Assembly (NCBI RefSeq): GCF_001723175.1
Contig: NC_064657.1
Location: forward strand, 186,001-250,000
DNA length: 64,000 bases
Direction of reading: 5' to 3'
From: Penicillium oxalicum
Lineage: Eukaryota; Ascomycota; Eurotiomycetes; Eurotiales; Aspergillaceae
The translations under genes were made by a program, and so were the position numbers. The notes beneath the pieces are model-generated. The model did not search any database and was not told the origin of the DNA. It worked only from the letters and a program-made list of their open reading frames with translations. Shown here one piece after another: positions 1 through 11,617 of the stretch. Each line of letters starts with the position of its first letter. Position 1 is the first letter of the stretch.

Positions 1-2698
1 TTGGAATGGGTCGGGTAGTATTTGAGGTGGATTCTTCGCTTTTGTCGTATTCTCCACTCGTTTTCGCATAGATTACCGAATTCACGCATGTTTGTCTGTT
101 TCACTTAAACCTAACCCCCCCCCCCCCCCCCCCAACGCTGGCCACTATTGAATTTGTTGAGATAAATCCCAAGGGGAGCATCGATTTGAAAGAGCGGAAG
201 TGTGTGAGGAGCAGGACGTTTCTATTTAAAGCCTCTTCTTCCACATGTGCTTTGGTCAAGCTTGTTTAGGATTTCCTGCTCGTCCCTCCCCCCTATGCCG
301 AGGAGATTCTAGGAACCGGGATGAGCGACTCTAGGATCATTTTATAAGCTATGAGCTGTCTAAGTGTCTAGTATCCAGTGGCTGTGTGCATTTATTTGTA
401 TGTATCGAGCCCCTATGAGGACGTAAGAGACGGTTCAGGAGTACAAAGTCAGCACGAAACCCAAGTGCCTCCCGACTGCCCACAGCCATGATTTTGTAGG
501 AAGAACAAAATGCGTGCAAAACAGATCATTTAGAGAAGACTGTTCTCTCCTAACCCATTGATCATGCGTCTCGGATGTGAATTGCCCGATTCCATCATTG
601 TTGCTGTGCCATTTACCTCAGTATTCCATGCCTAGCTAGTGACTCGTGCGATTCTAGGCTGCGACATTTGTGCTTCCACAATAATCAGTAATAATTGGAA
701 GACCTTTTAATTTGTCATCAGTGCGCAGTCGGAGATTCGACGATTCAATGCATTATGCGAAGTGAAATATCCATGATCGGAATGTATATTGTACAACCCA
801 ACCCCATCGCTCACCCTTCATCTCCCCATGCAACCACTCTTTGAGAATCACATATTCACATGCGCAGCCGGTCATACTATTCTATCACACTCTACGTCAC
901 AGCATTGGAGTCCCTGCCTCGGCCAAGGAGTGAGAACAGGCTTTTTCTCACACCAATCCGATCTGAGAAAGTACAGTAAGCAGCCAAACTCCGTCCGCCA
1001 TCCATCCATTCCCCTCCGTCTTCGGAGCGTGCTCCGCACAGAATCGGCAACAGCGCTTCCTGGAATGAATGTGCTACGGGTCTAGATTACAAAGTGATGC
1101 TGCAGCGCCACTCATGCCCATCATTGGTAAATCAAACACCAAACGACCAGACGTACTTATGGAGAAATAGTCCAATAGTAAACACGGCAGGACCGGGAGA
1201 GCTTTAAGGTATGAAGTGACAGGGTTCCCCGCAAGCAATGGAGTGTTCAGCAGGAGGGTTGTTCATTCCCTTGTAAATTTGAAGTGGAGGGTAATGCGCT
1301 GTCTGGGCCTGCTCTGAGTCTCTACGCGGGACTGTCACGGAGTGGAAGATTCTAGTGAACGGATGAATATTAAAAGTCACAGCACCAGGTGGGCTTTCCT
1401 ACCTGTTCACTCTTGTAATATCGTTTGACGAGGACATGGCTGTCTGTCCAGCTTGTCAGTAGACAGATTTCTGGAATACAAAAGGGAGACATTCGCCACA
1501 CTGTGAACATATCTGGTCTCGCTTGACCCACTAAACCAGGTCGAGTTTGTGGGATCAATTTGCTGCTCCTGGGCAGCAGGTAAAACACACAACCTTTAAC
1601 TTAATGGCTGGATCTTGAAGGGAACATTGAGAAATGCTAGAGTTTTTCTTGACCGCCATCTCTACCCACCTCTATTGTCTTCGGGAGCATGAACATACCG
1701 GTGCAACATGTAGATCCCTCGAATTTGGGGACCTCGTGACTAGGTGCCGCAGATTGGAAAGTGACAGAGGTGGAAAATTCACGACTTGACTTGGAGGTTT
1801 TCTGCAAGGTTCTTCATAACTGGGTGCTCGGTACTCGGCACACCAACGAATGAAGTGAGAAAGTAGTCGTTCACCCGAATATTAAGAGCTCCTCTGCACC
1901 GGTCCACCAAGAGAGCTAGAACAGACGCGCTCAATACATCCCGTTCTGGCAATTGATGATACCCCCCCCGCAGGAATCTAGCGATCAATATCCATGTGCG
2001 GTTCTCGACCTTGAAGATAGTTACAATGAATCCGTAAGAGCCTCCCCGGACGTACTTCGATGACCAGCTTAATACAGCCCGCGACAAAGCGAAGTATCTC
2101 TTGCATTTGTGGTCTCGTATCGAAGAGCTTCTTGGATTCTTATCCTGGAACGCTACCGGTATATGATAGTCTATAGCAGTCTACCTGAGGGACGGCGTAT
2201 AATCTTGGATCTTGCATTAGTATTATTACCCTGGTGTAGGGGGCCCAAGGTCGTTAGTAATGATCCACAGTAATGACATCACGTAATTTACAACGGGACA
2301 TCGGTGGTTAACTGAGGTTCGTGCTCGAAAAGGTACCGATTCCGTGAGGATTTGCCGGAACAATGTGTCTGAGCACTCCCAAGGCAGTATTGAGGGAACA
2401 TTTAACGAGGAAGTTCGCCTGCAGGCTAGGATATATCGTCGATTTTACGGACCGGACCGATTTCAACTCCGGTCACTGCCTTGTGATAAAGATAAAAATC
2501 CGCGCTACGCAGGTTTTACGTCGTTCATGAATTGATAGAAGTTTGAGAGCACGCTGAAGGAGTGAATTTCAAGGGCGAAGATTAAGCGAGGTTGTGATCA
2601 TAATTAATGTAGAGTCGAGTTTTGTCATGCATCGTAGCAGAAAAGCTGGGCCCTTCGAATGGTGCGAAGGAGCAGGGAGAGTACCCATTACCACTCCA
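1..2698. other. Intergenic, no supported gene
   Basis: No open frame here looks like a conserved protein. A run of 19 C lies at 115-133. The longest minus-strand frame (1779-2087) lacks an ATG start and has no motif I recognise, so it is not called as a gene. Confidence 0.5.
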
Positions 2699-3408
2699 CT
2701 AGAGGGAGATGGGCTTGAGCTGCACTTTGCTGCAGCTGGAAGGAATATTTGCCTGATAATAACGGTTCAGGTAGAACAGCTGGGGCGCGTTGTGATACCA
2801 GTCGCAGACTACGTAGTAGGTACGATTCAAGTCAGCTCGATGTTCTCGGTGGAGCACAAATTCCGCCTCAGGGGGAATAAACGGAATCACTTACCAAGCC
2901 AGCCACCGAAACCATAATCTTTCGACCAGACAAAATTGCCCTTGTCGATGGAGAATCCCTCTGTGCCGCTACCAGCGTTGATCAAGATTGGCTCCCACGC
3001 TGTTACGAATACCATGTCAGTACAGTTTCTCTTGACAGATCCTCGACAATTCCCACTTCTCGGGCAAAGACAGCTTCTCTCTGGCTCTTGATTTCTCTCT
3101 TGTCTCTTGGGTTCACACTTACAGGCATAGTTGGCATCACCAGGCGCAATCATGCCCCACGGGAACTCAGTCTTGAGGTCCGCCAAAGCCATGGTGCCAT
3201 TAAAGTAGAACGCGCTGGCGATGGTGTTGTCCTTGGAGAGCACGGCATCGTTGAATCCGGCACCAGTGTGATAGGCGTAGACGAAGAGGTCATTAAACTT
3301 GGCATTGCTGGCGCCCGCGGTCTTCAAGTGAAATTCCTTGGGCGATTTGGCGACCGGGGTGGCCAAGGCCGCAGTGGCCATAAGAGCGAGGGTTGCGAGG
3401 AACTTCAT
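2699..3408 (-). CDS. Small secreted DUF7907-like protein
   Basis: Three exons (3408-3123, 2999-2895, 2808-2699) join in frame to give 166 residues. Both introns have good GTAAG donors (123 and 86 bp). Residues 1-16 form a classic signal peptide (MKFLATLALMATAALA), so the ATG at 3408 is chosen over an upstream in-frame extension. The mature protein has the features I associate with DUF7907 cell-surface or secreted fungal proteins: an HLKTAGASN start, a YAYHTGAGFNDAV block, an NYASWEPI block created by the first splice, GGWLVCDWYH created by the second, and a C-terminal IPSSCSKVQLKP with a likely disulfide cysteine. Function is unknown; the protein is probably extracellular or wall-associated. 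Family assignment is from memory of the pattern. The gene is not obviously part of the metal island. Confidence 0.85.
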
Positions 3409-3508
3409 CTTTGCGATTTTTTGGATTGTGCAGGTGGAAGGGTGGGAAGACACGAGGAAATGATTGAGGCGAATGAACCACACTATGTGAAGGCGGATGT
3501 GATCGTCC

Positions 3509-3518
3509 TTTAAATAGA
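3509..3518 (-). promoter_or_regulatory. Possible TATA element of the secreted-protein gene
   Basis: A minus-strand TATTTAAA-type sequence lies about 100 bp upstream of the ATG at 3408. Position and composition fit a core promoter, but there is no direct evidence of use. Confidence 0.3.
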
Positions 3519-4566
3519 GACTCGAAACGACTGAGGCGCACAGTGCGGAGCTTTTGTTAGTACTGTAGTGTTATGCAGATCTTACGAGCAACGCAGCACG
3601 GTCTCCTGGGTCCGGTTCAGCAGGTCGCAGGGTGAGATCATGCGCAAGGTCGGATGGCTAAAATAGCATCACTGCCAGCCGGGCTCGCCGTGTTTCCTGC
3701 CTCGGTGGAGAGACACGAAATGTCGCAAAGACGCCTTGTTTTTGCTGCTAGTCATGCAGTGAAGGTCCGGTGGTGAGACTGACAGGATACTAACTCTGTG
3801 AACGTGAGGCAGAAGCCAGTGAGTCTACTCTCTCCACACGAGGATGGAGGTGACACTGGGCAAAAAAAGATGAGACATGGAGGAAGTGGAATGGGCAAAT
3901 GTGAACCATGCAGCTCCGCTAGAGGCGATCGGGTCTGGGTTGGAAGAAAGAAGAACCAGTCGCCACTGTCGTCCCACGTTTTCTGCCGATCTGCGCCCCA
4001 TTTGGGCTGGTGAAGAGCCAGAAGTTGATCATACATAGTGGAGGAGATTTAAGACATTGGACAGAATGTAGTTTGACCAACTCGAATAAGCAATATCCTC
4101 TGTCGATATCATTGGAAGATTAAATGTTGTAGACTGAGACTTTGTATATGACATGTGTACATTCGCCCGCGGTCTTTGTTGATGTGCCCATCACGATATG
4201 ATGACGGTTCAGCTGTGCCGGCAATGCTTCTCCATTTGCCACTCCCGCCCGAGACTCGTTCAATCCATAAAAAGGATGATCCGTCTGAAGGCAAGTCTTG
4301 GAACACTTGGTCAATATGGTGTGTTGTCCTAGCGGTATGATTGGGCATGGGCCAATTTGAAAATCTTCACGCAAGATTCAAGGATATATAGATCACGGCA
4401 CTTCGAAGTCGATGACCATCAACAAGCACAAAGCAGTAACTCTACCTCTCTACCGAGTAATCGCGCTCGCGCTTTGGGCCTCTCGTACTGACTCGTCTAA
4501 GCTGGTTCCGCTAATCAACGTCGATGCCAGTTGAGGGGCCGAAACAGAAGTAGTAGGTACCAGGTA
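3519..4566. other. Intergenic, nothing recognised
   Basis: About 1 kb between the secreted-protein gene and the MITE. Overlapping open frames on both strands near 3750-4040 code for nothing recognisable and look like chance frames. Confidence 0.4.
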
Positions 4567-4873
4567 CAGTGACTACGCAAAAGTTTAGACACCCCCTCGT
4601 GACCCGCTCCCAGACCGCCTAATATAGTGACATACCGCTTTCCAAATCTCGGTGCCAGGAACACACAGAAATCCGTACAAGAGATATTATCATGAGTCAT
4701 TGATAGTCTATCTAATATTATGCTTACCGGAACCTAATTCCTGTTACTTAATTTTCCCTTCGCTCTGAATTTTTCGATATTATGAGGTGCTGGAGGAGGC
4801 TTTACGGCCGGCAGGATATTATGTAATCAGCCAATGTGGGTCCTGGGGTGTTCAAACTTTTGCGTAGTCTCTG
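4567..4873. mobile_element. Tc1/mariner-type MITE (307 bp)
   Basis: The left end at 4567-4595 (starting CAGTGACTACGCAAAAG) is matched by the inverted right end at 4845-4873 over 29 bp, with three mismatches. Both ends are bordered by the dinucleotide TA (4565-4566 and 4874-4875), the target duplication of Tc1/mariner elements. The element is only 307 bp and has no transposase frame, so it is a non-autonomous miniature element. The CAGTG...CAAAAGTTT...ACACCCC end is typical of fungal Tc1-like transposons; that comparison is from general knowledge. Confidence 0.8.
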
Positions 4874-5032
4874 TACCTACGTTATCTACGTAGTACTAGT
4901 GTCAGATATAGTCTCCCGCCTAGACATTCGCCTCGTGTACGACTCGCTTTCGTGGACGGTTCCCTATCCTATAGGAGTAATTCAAGTCTACTAGACTGGA
5001 ATTAGGGGCGGGAGCTTATGTATGGGAAAAAA

Positions 5033-5044
5033 GGGGGGGGGGGG
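5033..5044. repeat. Poly-G run
   Basis: Twelve consecutive G, preceded by AAAAAA, directly next to the TG that starts the possible LTR. Confidence 0.9.
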
Positions 5045-5671
5045 TGTTAGGCCCTGGTGGCCTAATGTGATGCTCTTTGTCACGGGCCAGTGCCCGATAT
5101 AGGTCACGTGTATCACGAGACCTTGGTATGTTGACGTGGAGAACGCGCGGAGTAAACTCCCCCTCCTTAAGCTTTTTGTAAATAGTATGTTGGTATAGTT
5201 AAATCGAATCGAGTCTTCACAAACAGGTTATCTAACTGTTACAGACCTCAAGGAAACGCGAGGGCCGCAACTATTTGAGGGGAGCTGTGAACCAATCACC
5301 CCACAAGCACCAAAGGATGGCGCTGTCACGTGTGCCAGGTGGTAGGAACCACTTCTGGCCTCCCGCTAACCATGCGCCGACGTATACAACCTTGACCGAC
5401 GGGACGACTAGCACGCTGCAAGAAACGGCCACCCTCGCACGTGACTAAAGAGGTATACAGATGGGTATACCGCACGGACTATGGGACTAGCTAGTCCGGT
5501 ATAGCACTCGACAGACCCATCAGTATACCACGACCACGGAGGACTGGATATATAAGGACACTCATTTAGCATCATGTATTTAGTTCTTCGCGATCAATTG
5601 CACATTGCTACTGGGTTACTACCTTGAGCACTCTGCACTTCACAGTTCAACTTTAAGACAAACCCAACCTA
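5045..5671 (+). repeat. Possible LTR or solo LTR
   Basis: The segment starts TGTTAGGCCCTGGTGGCCTA, ends ...CCTACA, and has a TATA-like ATATATAAGG at about 5548, as expected for an LTR promoter. It contains three CACGTG palindromes. No second LTR, target duplication or gag/pol frame was found in the flanks, so this is tentative and the right boundary could be wrong. Confidence 0.3.
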
Positions 5672-6258
5672 CAGGTAGGGGATTCACTTCGTGGCAACAC
5701 TTAGTGATTGACCTACTTGGCGCGCACCTCTGGCACGTCCTGCAAGACCCTCAACAGGATCCAACCCGCAGTAAGGCTTTGCGAAGCAACGGTACGATTG
5801 AGAGACAGTCTTGGGATTCGCAGTTGGAACGAGGCAAGTATAACCCGTGGACTTCTAACTCACAGTGACCAGTCGGCACCGCGTAACACTAACCTGCGAT
5901 ACAGAACCCGTGAAATAACACGTACCCTATTAAAAACATCTTAGGCAACAGACTATAAAAAATTGTACCATGACCACCGAATCTTGGAAATATTAGAAAG
6001 CTTCAAAATAAACACCGTTTACGACAAACAGGATGATCGTGGTGAACGCATGCTTCATAACATTACCAAGGGTTGTTTCATTTGTTTAGCTGGCACATTC
6101 CAGGGCCAATTTTTGCCTGGTAGATATGAAGGAGAAAGAAAGAATGCTTCGAGGACACAAAATCATATTCAAAACCCCGGACGACCCTTTCCGAACGCTG
6201 GCTGATTGATTATTCTTGTCAATGACTAACTTGATGTTCCAACCCTTCATCCGGAGAA
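5672..6258. other. Upstream region of the laccase pseudogene
   Basis: Short open frames only. This may be residual retroelement sequence if the preceding segment is an LTR. Confidence 0.35.
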
Positions 6259-8291
6259 ATGACACTTCAGATATTCTTTACGTTGATACTAGTAAAACAC
6301 ATCATATTTAGCCAGGCAGCACAAGTCAATTTTTCATTGGAACCGACTTGGCAAAATGGATCACCTAATGGCTTCACACGAGAAATAATTTTTGTGAACG
6401 ATATTTTTCCCGGTCCACCCTTGTATCTCGACGAGGGGGATGATGTGACGGTGAGCACTGAGACACCTGGATCCATTCAAAAACTGTTTTGACCCGAGAA
6501 GATAGAAGTGACCAACCATCTCCCTTTTAATCCATCAATTCACTTCCATGGAATTAAGTACGATTGACTATTTAAAATGAACAAACTGCATTGAAATACT
6601 CGGCTGACATGAATTGGGGTGTGAAGACAGCAAAATACACCTTGGAGTGATGGTGTATCGGGTCTATCGCAATGGGCTATTCTTCCAGGCGCCAGACACG
6701 TTTACAAGTGGAAAGCTACACAGTATGGAACCTATTGGTACCACTCCCATGATAAATATAGAAAAATGGATGGGCTATACGGCGCAATATTTATTCGGTG
6801 AGTGCGCTTCTTGTAGCAGGAAATTGAAAGACTTACATGTGTCCAGGCCTGCAGCAAACCGTGAATCGCCTTTCTCAATGATCTCAAGTGATCCAGCTGA
6901 AATCGAGGCAATGAAAACAGCGGCATCGAACCCGCAACTGGTCGTGCTTTCTGATTGGGATCATTTGACCTCCGACGCTTATATGCAGGCCATGAGAGAA
7001 TCAGGATATGATATCTTGTAAGACACTGTTTAGGATCTATTCTAGGCTCGATGCTAATTGAACCAGCTGCTCTGACAGTGTCCTCATCAATGGTAGTGGG
7101 TCTGTCTACTGCAAGGCTCCGGAGGAGTTGACGGCGCTACAGCCACCGCAGATTAGACAAGTGGTCAATGAAAGTTTGACTGATAAAGGGTATTTCCATG
7201 ATCTGTTCCTCGATTTTTCCTTGCAGTGATCTAATTAAACTAACCATTCTCTAAGATGCAATCCATTCCTGGTCACTCTACAGGGAGACTGGAAACACAA
7301 TTCTGCAGCACTTCCTGAAGGTCTCAACTCTGGATGCGTCCCGAGTCAAGGTGATACAACAGTATTCCAAGTTGATCGTGACGCAGAATGGGCAAGTTTC
7401 AACTTCATCAGTGCGGCGGGTATCAAGGCACTGGCTGTATCTATTGATGAACACCCTCTCTACATATACGAGGTCGACGGTCGTTATATTGAGCCTCAAT
7501 TGGCCCATGAGTTCCCGATATACAACGGGGAGCGGTACTCGGCCATGGTCAGGCTAGATCAGCGCTTAGCCAAGTAAACAATCCGTGTCGCTGGTAATGG
7601 CAATCAGGTCATTTCCGGCTTCGCAACCTTGTCCTATCTTGGAAGCGAGCAGAGCTCTTACCAGTCAGTTCCGTATTTTGACTATGGAGGTATCAACACG
7701 ACTGAGTCTGTGATTGTTCTTAACACGACACATCTGCCACCGTATCCCCCAATACTGCCTGCTGAAGTCGCTGATGAGTTTCACCTTCTAACTCTTGGGA
7801 GACTGAACTCATCCTGGGAATGAACATTAGATGGTACCACCTTCCTTCCTGCTACGCTATAGTCTATGAAACCGGCTCTTTATGATCCGAGTTCTCCTGA
7901 TCTGGCACCGACACTCAAGATCACCACAAAAAATGACACCTGGATCGATATTGTCTTCCAGCTGGAGATACCACCACCAACCTTGCTTCAGCCTCCCCAC
8001 CCAATCCATGAACATTCCAACAAGGCATTTTTGACTGGAGCAGATCACGGCAAGTTTGTGTGGAGCTCCATTGAAGCTACTTCGAAGGAATCGCCTGAGA
8101 GCTTTTTGCAGACACCCCTTTATCGAGACACTTATTTCATGTCACCTAGTGGCGGGGCATGGATTGCGATCCGTTATCATGTTGAGAACCCAGGAGCGTT
8201 TCTCTTACACAGTCATATGGAGACACACCTTTCATCAGGCATGGATATGGCGATCTTAGATGGGATTGACGCTTGGCCAGCAGCCATTTGA
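6259..8291 (+). pseudogene. Decayed yA/Abr2-type laccase (multicopper oxidase)
   Basis: Six exons can be joined in one frame: 6259-6450, 6499-6557, 6627-6797, 6847-7017, 7067-7189 and 7256-8291. Copper motifs in order are IHFHGIK, YWYHSHDKY, HPIHEHSN and LLHSHMETHLSSGM. The TPWSDGV/GLSQW block and the HSN and THLSSGM variants point to the conidial-laccase (yA/Abr2) group, whose members oxidise phenolics extracellularly. A signal-like hydrophobic N-terminus is present. The frame is broken by three stops: TAA 7575-7577, TGA 7821-7823 and TAG 7860-7862. The type 1 copper cysteine of the HCH motif is serine (HSH). The first intron is unusually short (48 bp), so its boundaries are less sure. The combination argues for a pseudogene. 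It lies beside metal-uptake genes, but a role with them is unproven. Confidence 0.8.
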
Positions 8292-9405
8292 TCAACAAAA
8301 GTGGGCTATGAGATTTTAGATAAAGCCGTCAGAGATAGCACATCTGGAGATAAGAATATTCATAATCATTGCTTCTCGTCTCCCCGGTTTTGTACATCAG
8401 CTGACTAATCCAATATGTTAGAGAAATACAGAGTGGAGTCGGAAACACTGCTAGTGGATCGTCGGGTGCACTTATAGGATATCGACAAGTCTGCTGGAAT
8501 TGCTATAAACCCCCAATCTTGCAATTTATGTGGGCATAATAATGACCAATCTGCGGATCTAATACTAATTAGTTAAGTAGTATCTCCTTCGGGGTATTCT
8601 GTGATGCTGCTGTTCCGACAACTAGTCCAGACTGGGTCAGGTACTCTGGGTCAACCGTGTGGTCAGCATGACAGTAGATGGTTAACTAACTAGTTAGTTA
8701 ACAAGACTCATGCCTGCTGACCCAATAGTGCTACGACCAGCGCCGTTATCCCGCATACGAGAAGCGCGACTACCCTCAGGCGGACCTTGTTGCGCCTGCA
8801 GATGAGCCTCCTTATTGGACAAGCTAAGACGCACTGGCCGCACCCACTGCTCCTGCGACACACCCGATCTCGTATGCGAAACCTCCCGATTCCCCTCTCT
8901 ATTTGTATATCACCCCTTGAATACTTGGTGCTTTTTTTGTTTGGGAGGAACACCCCACGGTACACGTGCCCCATCCTCTGCATCACTTCGGTGCGCTGGA
9001 TGTCTGTCCCATATATATGTCCCGTGATCTATACCTCGGAATCGTACCACGGTATTGCCGAGCCGCTCAGGCCCTACATGGGCTCAAATCTATCAAGTAG
9101 ATTCAAGTCGTTAGCTAGCTGAAAACGCTTATTTAATTAACCTATTATCACTCGCGTTACTCTGAGGTCTCCCTTGAGTCTTATAGAACAACTCTCGAGC
9201 CGTCTCATTGCACCCCGCACGCATAGGTTATGGTTATGGCACAGTGAACGAGTGTCTCCCACTCTTCATTTGATCTCTACGTTATTGATCTGTGATCTAC
9301 CTAAAAATGATCACGTTTCACTTCCAATAAATAAATGAAAAGTAAAACGCCGAGGCAAAGTAATCTAATATCATTCATTAATGTTCCACAGCATCGCAAC
9401 ATCAC
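8292..9405. other. Intergenic with a 22-bp palindrome
   Basis: This is the 3' flank of both the laccase remnant and the reductase gene. A perfect palindrome sits at 8681-8702. A minus frame at 8708-8986 with a hydrophobic C-terminus has no family features and is not called. Confidence 0.4.
8681..8702. repeat. 22-bp perfect palindrome
   Basis: GTTAACTAACT is followed immediately by its reverse complement. The outer flanks (GGTCAGCATG on the left, inverted as GGTCAGCAGG on the right) are also partly symmetric, giving a longer imperfect inverted repeat. Confidence 0.85.
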
Positions 9406-11617
9406 CTATGCCCAAGAAAAATGTTCACAATGCAAATAAGCCCCCCCAGACTTCGACCCTTTAAGAATGTTCAAATTGACGTCTGCAACTGCATTGCGAA
9501 CATCATTCTGCATAGTCGTCGGGCCGCAGACATATACGCCAAGCGACTCACTTGCTTTCACTACCCCTGCCGCTTCTCGAACGATCGAAGGGAGCTGTGG
9601 ACGGCCTTTGCACTCGTCCACAGCCATGGGGATTTCTGCTTGGTTTCTGAGATCACTATTTTTCTCTGGCAACGTCTGCTCTTTTGAAGAGGAAGAAGGG
9701 TCTTGAATCATGTTGATAGATTCGATGTCTTGTATGGTCTCACCAGTCAAGTGTACCTGGATATGGAGGTTAGACAGCGAGTTTATCCCCGCGTGCTCTG
9801 CCAACAAATTGCAGACAGCTCGAGTATAACAAATCTTGCTGCTAACATCTCTTGTCGCCAGAATGAGCCGCAGCGAGCTGGGTCCTGACTTTCTGCATGC
9901 ACGATGTGGCCTGCTATCACCCGCTTCCTTCTCGCTGTCGACTTCTACAGCTCGGCCGCATTCTTCGTCGGCGGGTGTGGAGTGGTACGCGATGAATTGC
10001 TCGATGAACGGCAGTGTCCAGCCAACGCCCGAGCCTCCTGCGATCACGAGGAGATGATTGCTGTGCGCGTAGGGCTGCATGTTAATGCCTCCGCATGGAC
10101 CGTCGATCAGCACAGGGACCGTGGCATTCGGGTGTTTCAAGGCGTGTTCGTAAAGCTGCGCGGTAAAACCACTTTGATGACGGATGTAGAAGACGAGTTG
10201 CGACTGGACACCTGGATTTGTTGATGGCAGGGAGGAGATGGTGAACGGGTGTGCCGAGAGCGCGCGTAAAAGGCCGAAGCTCGTGAAGCGGAGGAAGCAG
10301 TGTTGTCCGGGTCTCCAGGTAGAATTCACGGGGATTGTGATGCGGGTAAAGCCATTGTCCTCCACGCATATCTGGGCTGTTTGTCGGATCCCGTGCTCGA
10401 AGCAGGTGCGTAGCCAGGAGTGGGCGAAACAAGGTACATATACAGCTGCCGTTGCTATAAAGTAGTGCCTGTGACTATGTCAGTGTTTGTCATGGAGGAT
10501 TGTTGCGGTGGCTTCTTGGACTTACCAAGAGGTGAGAGTATAGTCACAGTGCCAAAAGAAGATTAGAACGAACATGGCCGCAGCGAAAAAGTGTGTTGAC
10601 TTGAAAATCTCGTAGCCGAGTTTTCTGCGTGATATATTAGCATTAAATGATGGCGTTTCGACGACTGATCAAACGTAGTCGTTCTGCAAAGTTTTTACGT
10701 ACCGGATTACACTGTGAGATGCAAAAGTAAGCCAGGCCTGGAAGACGAGGGCGACAATGCCTGTCCAGTAGAAGAGGAGGCCCATCTCCACTTCCATCAT
10801 CATGTCATGAAATCTTATATGGTAGACGATAAACGGAAAGGTGTGCATCAGTGCAAGAACGAAAAAGGCATAGGAGATCCATCGGTGAAACACCTGGAGC
10901 TTCTCATGCGAAACACCGGTAAAAAATGTGATCCAGCTCGTCTTCGTGGCAGTCGCACTGTACAGAAAAATTAGTCTCCCTCAGAACACATCGATTGCGG
11001 GGGGAAGCGGACAAGACAAATGGCATGCACGCCAGCGCCATCCAGCCCGATCTGGTTCCCAATGGGGGAGAACCGCCAAAATCGAGACTTGGCCAGTAGT
11101 ATGGCTGGGGAATGAGGTCCATGCCTGGAGGTACCGCGATTAGCCCACGACATGTTATTGGCACCGCGTCCTCCGTTTGCTTACAAAAGAAATACACAGC
11201 CCCAGCCGCACCGAGCAGCAAAATCCCTACGGGTGCCGAGTTCCACTGCAGTGACTTGATGTGAAAGCCACGATACGATAAGTATCGGATCATGGCGATG
11301 CATTTCTGCCATAAACGAGGACCGCGAAACTTTCGATATCCTAGTAGTTGCGATGATACGTGCCCGATGATAAAGATCCCCAGGGTACACATGAAAAAGG
11401 CTACCGTTGGCAAAGCGTAGAAGTAGTCCGCAATGTACCTATTCGATGGATCCGGAGTCAGAAGGTGAAAACTATGTTGGGGATGACCGAAGCGAAGTTC
11501 TCACCAGAAATGCCACCGACGCATGTAGTATTCGCATTGTTCCGCGGTGAAGCCATCGCAAGTGAACTCGCGACTCCCGGTCAATTGCACAGGAAGTGTG
11601 AGCCAGCTTGCGGCCAT
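9406..11617 (-). CDS. Ferric/cupric reductase, FRE family
   Basis: Five exons (11617-11505, 11438-11013, 10957-10703, 10624-10526, 10468-9406) join in frame to give 651 residues. The protein is an integral-membrane flavocytochrome that reduces extracellular Fe(III)/Cu(II) using cytosolic NADPH. Heme-ligand histidines are visible in paired helices: FHRW and LMHTF, then STHFF and FWHCD. The FAD motif HPFTISS is near residue 371, the NADPH motif AGGSGVGWTLPF near 440-452, and the terminal YVCGPTTM near 610. The exon 2 donor is a non-standard GTCCGC, but it restores the family sequence CMPFVF-ATATKTSW. The N-terminus is short (MAASWLTLPVQ) with no extra upstream exon evident. It is divergent from the Ctr gene at 12529, which suggests delivery of Cu(I) to that transporter. 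Metal specificity (Fe or Cu) cannot be read from the sequence. Confidence 0.92.

Noticed and set aside
1779..2087. 102-residue minus-strand frame
   Set aside because: It has no ATG start, no recognised domain and no flanking exons that extend it.
7575..7862. Repeat-induced point mutation as the cause of the laccase stops
   Set aside because: Only the TGA (from TGG) is clearly a C/G-to-T/A transition; the TAA replaces a position usually Tyr, which needs a transversion, so ordinary decay is equally likely.
8708..8986. Minus frame with a hydrophobic C-terminal segment
   Set aside because: Composition is biased, there is no start context and no domain; likely a chance frame.
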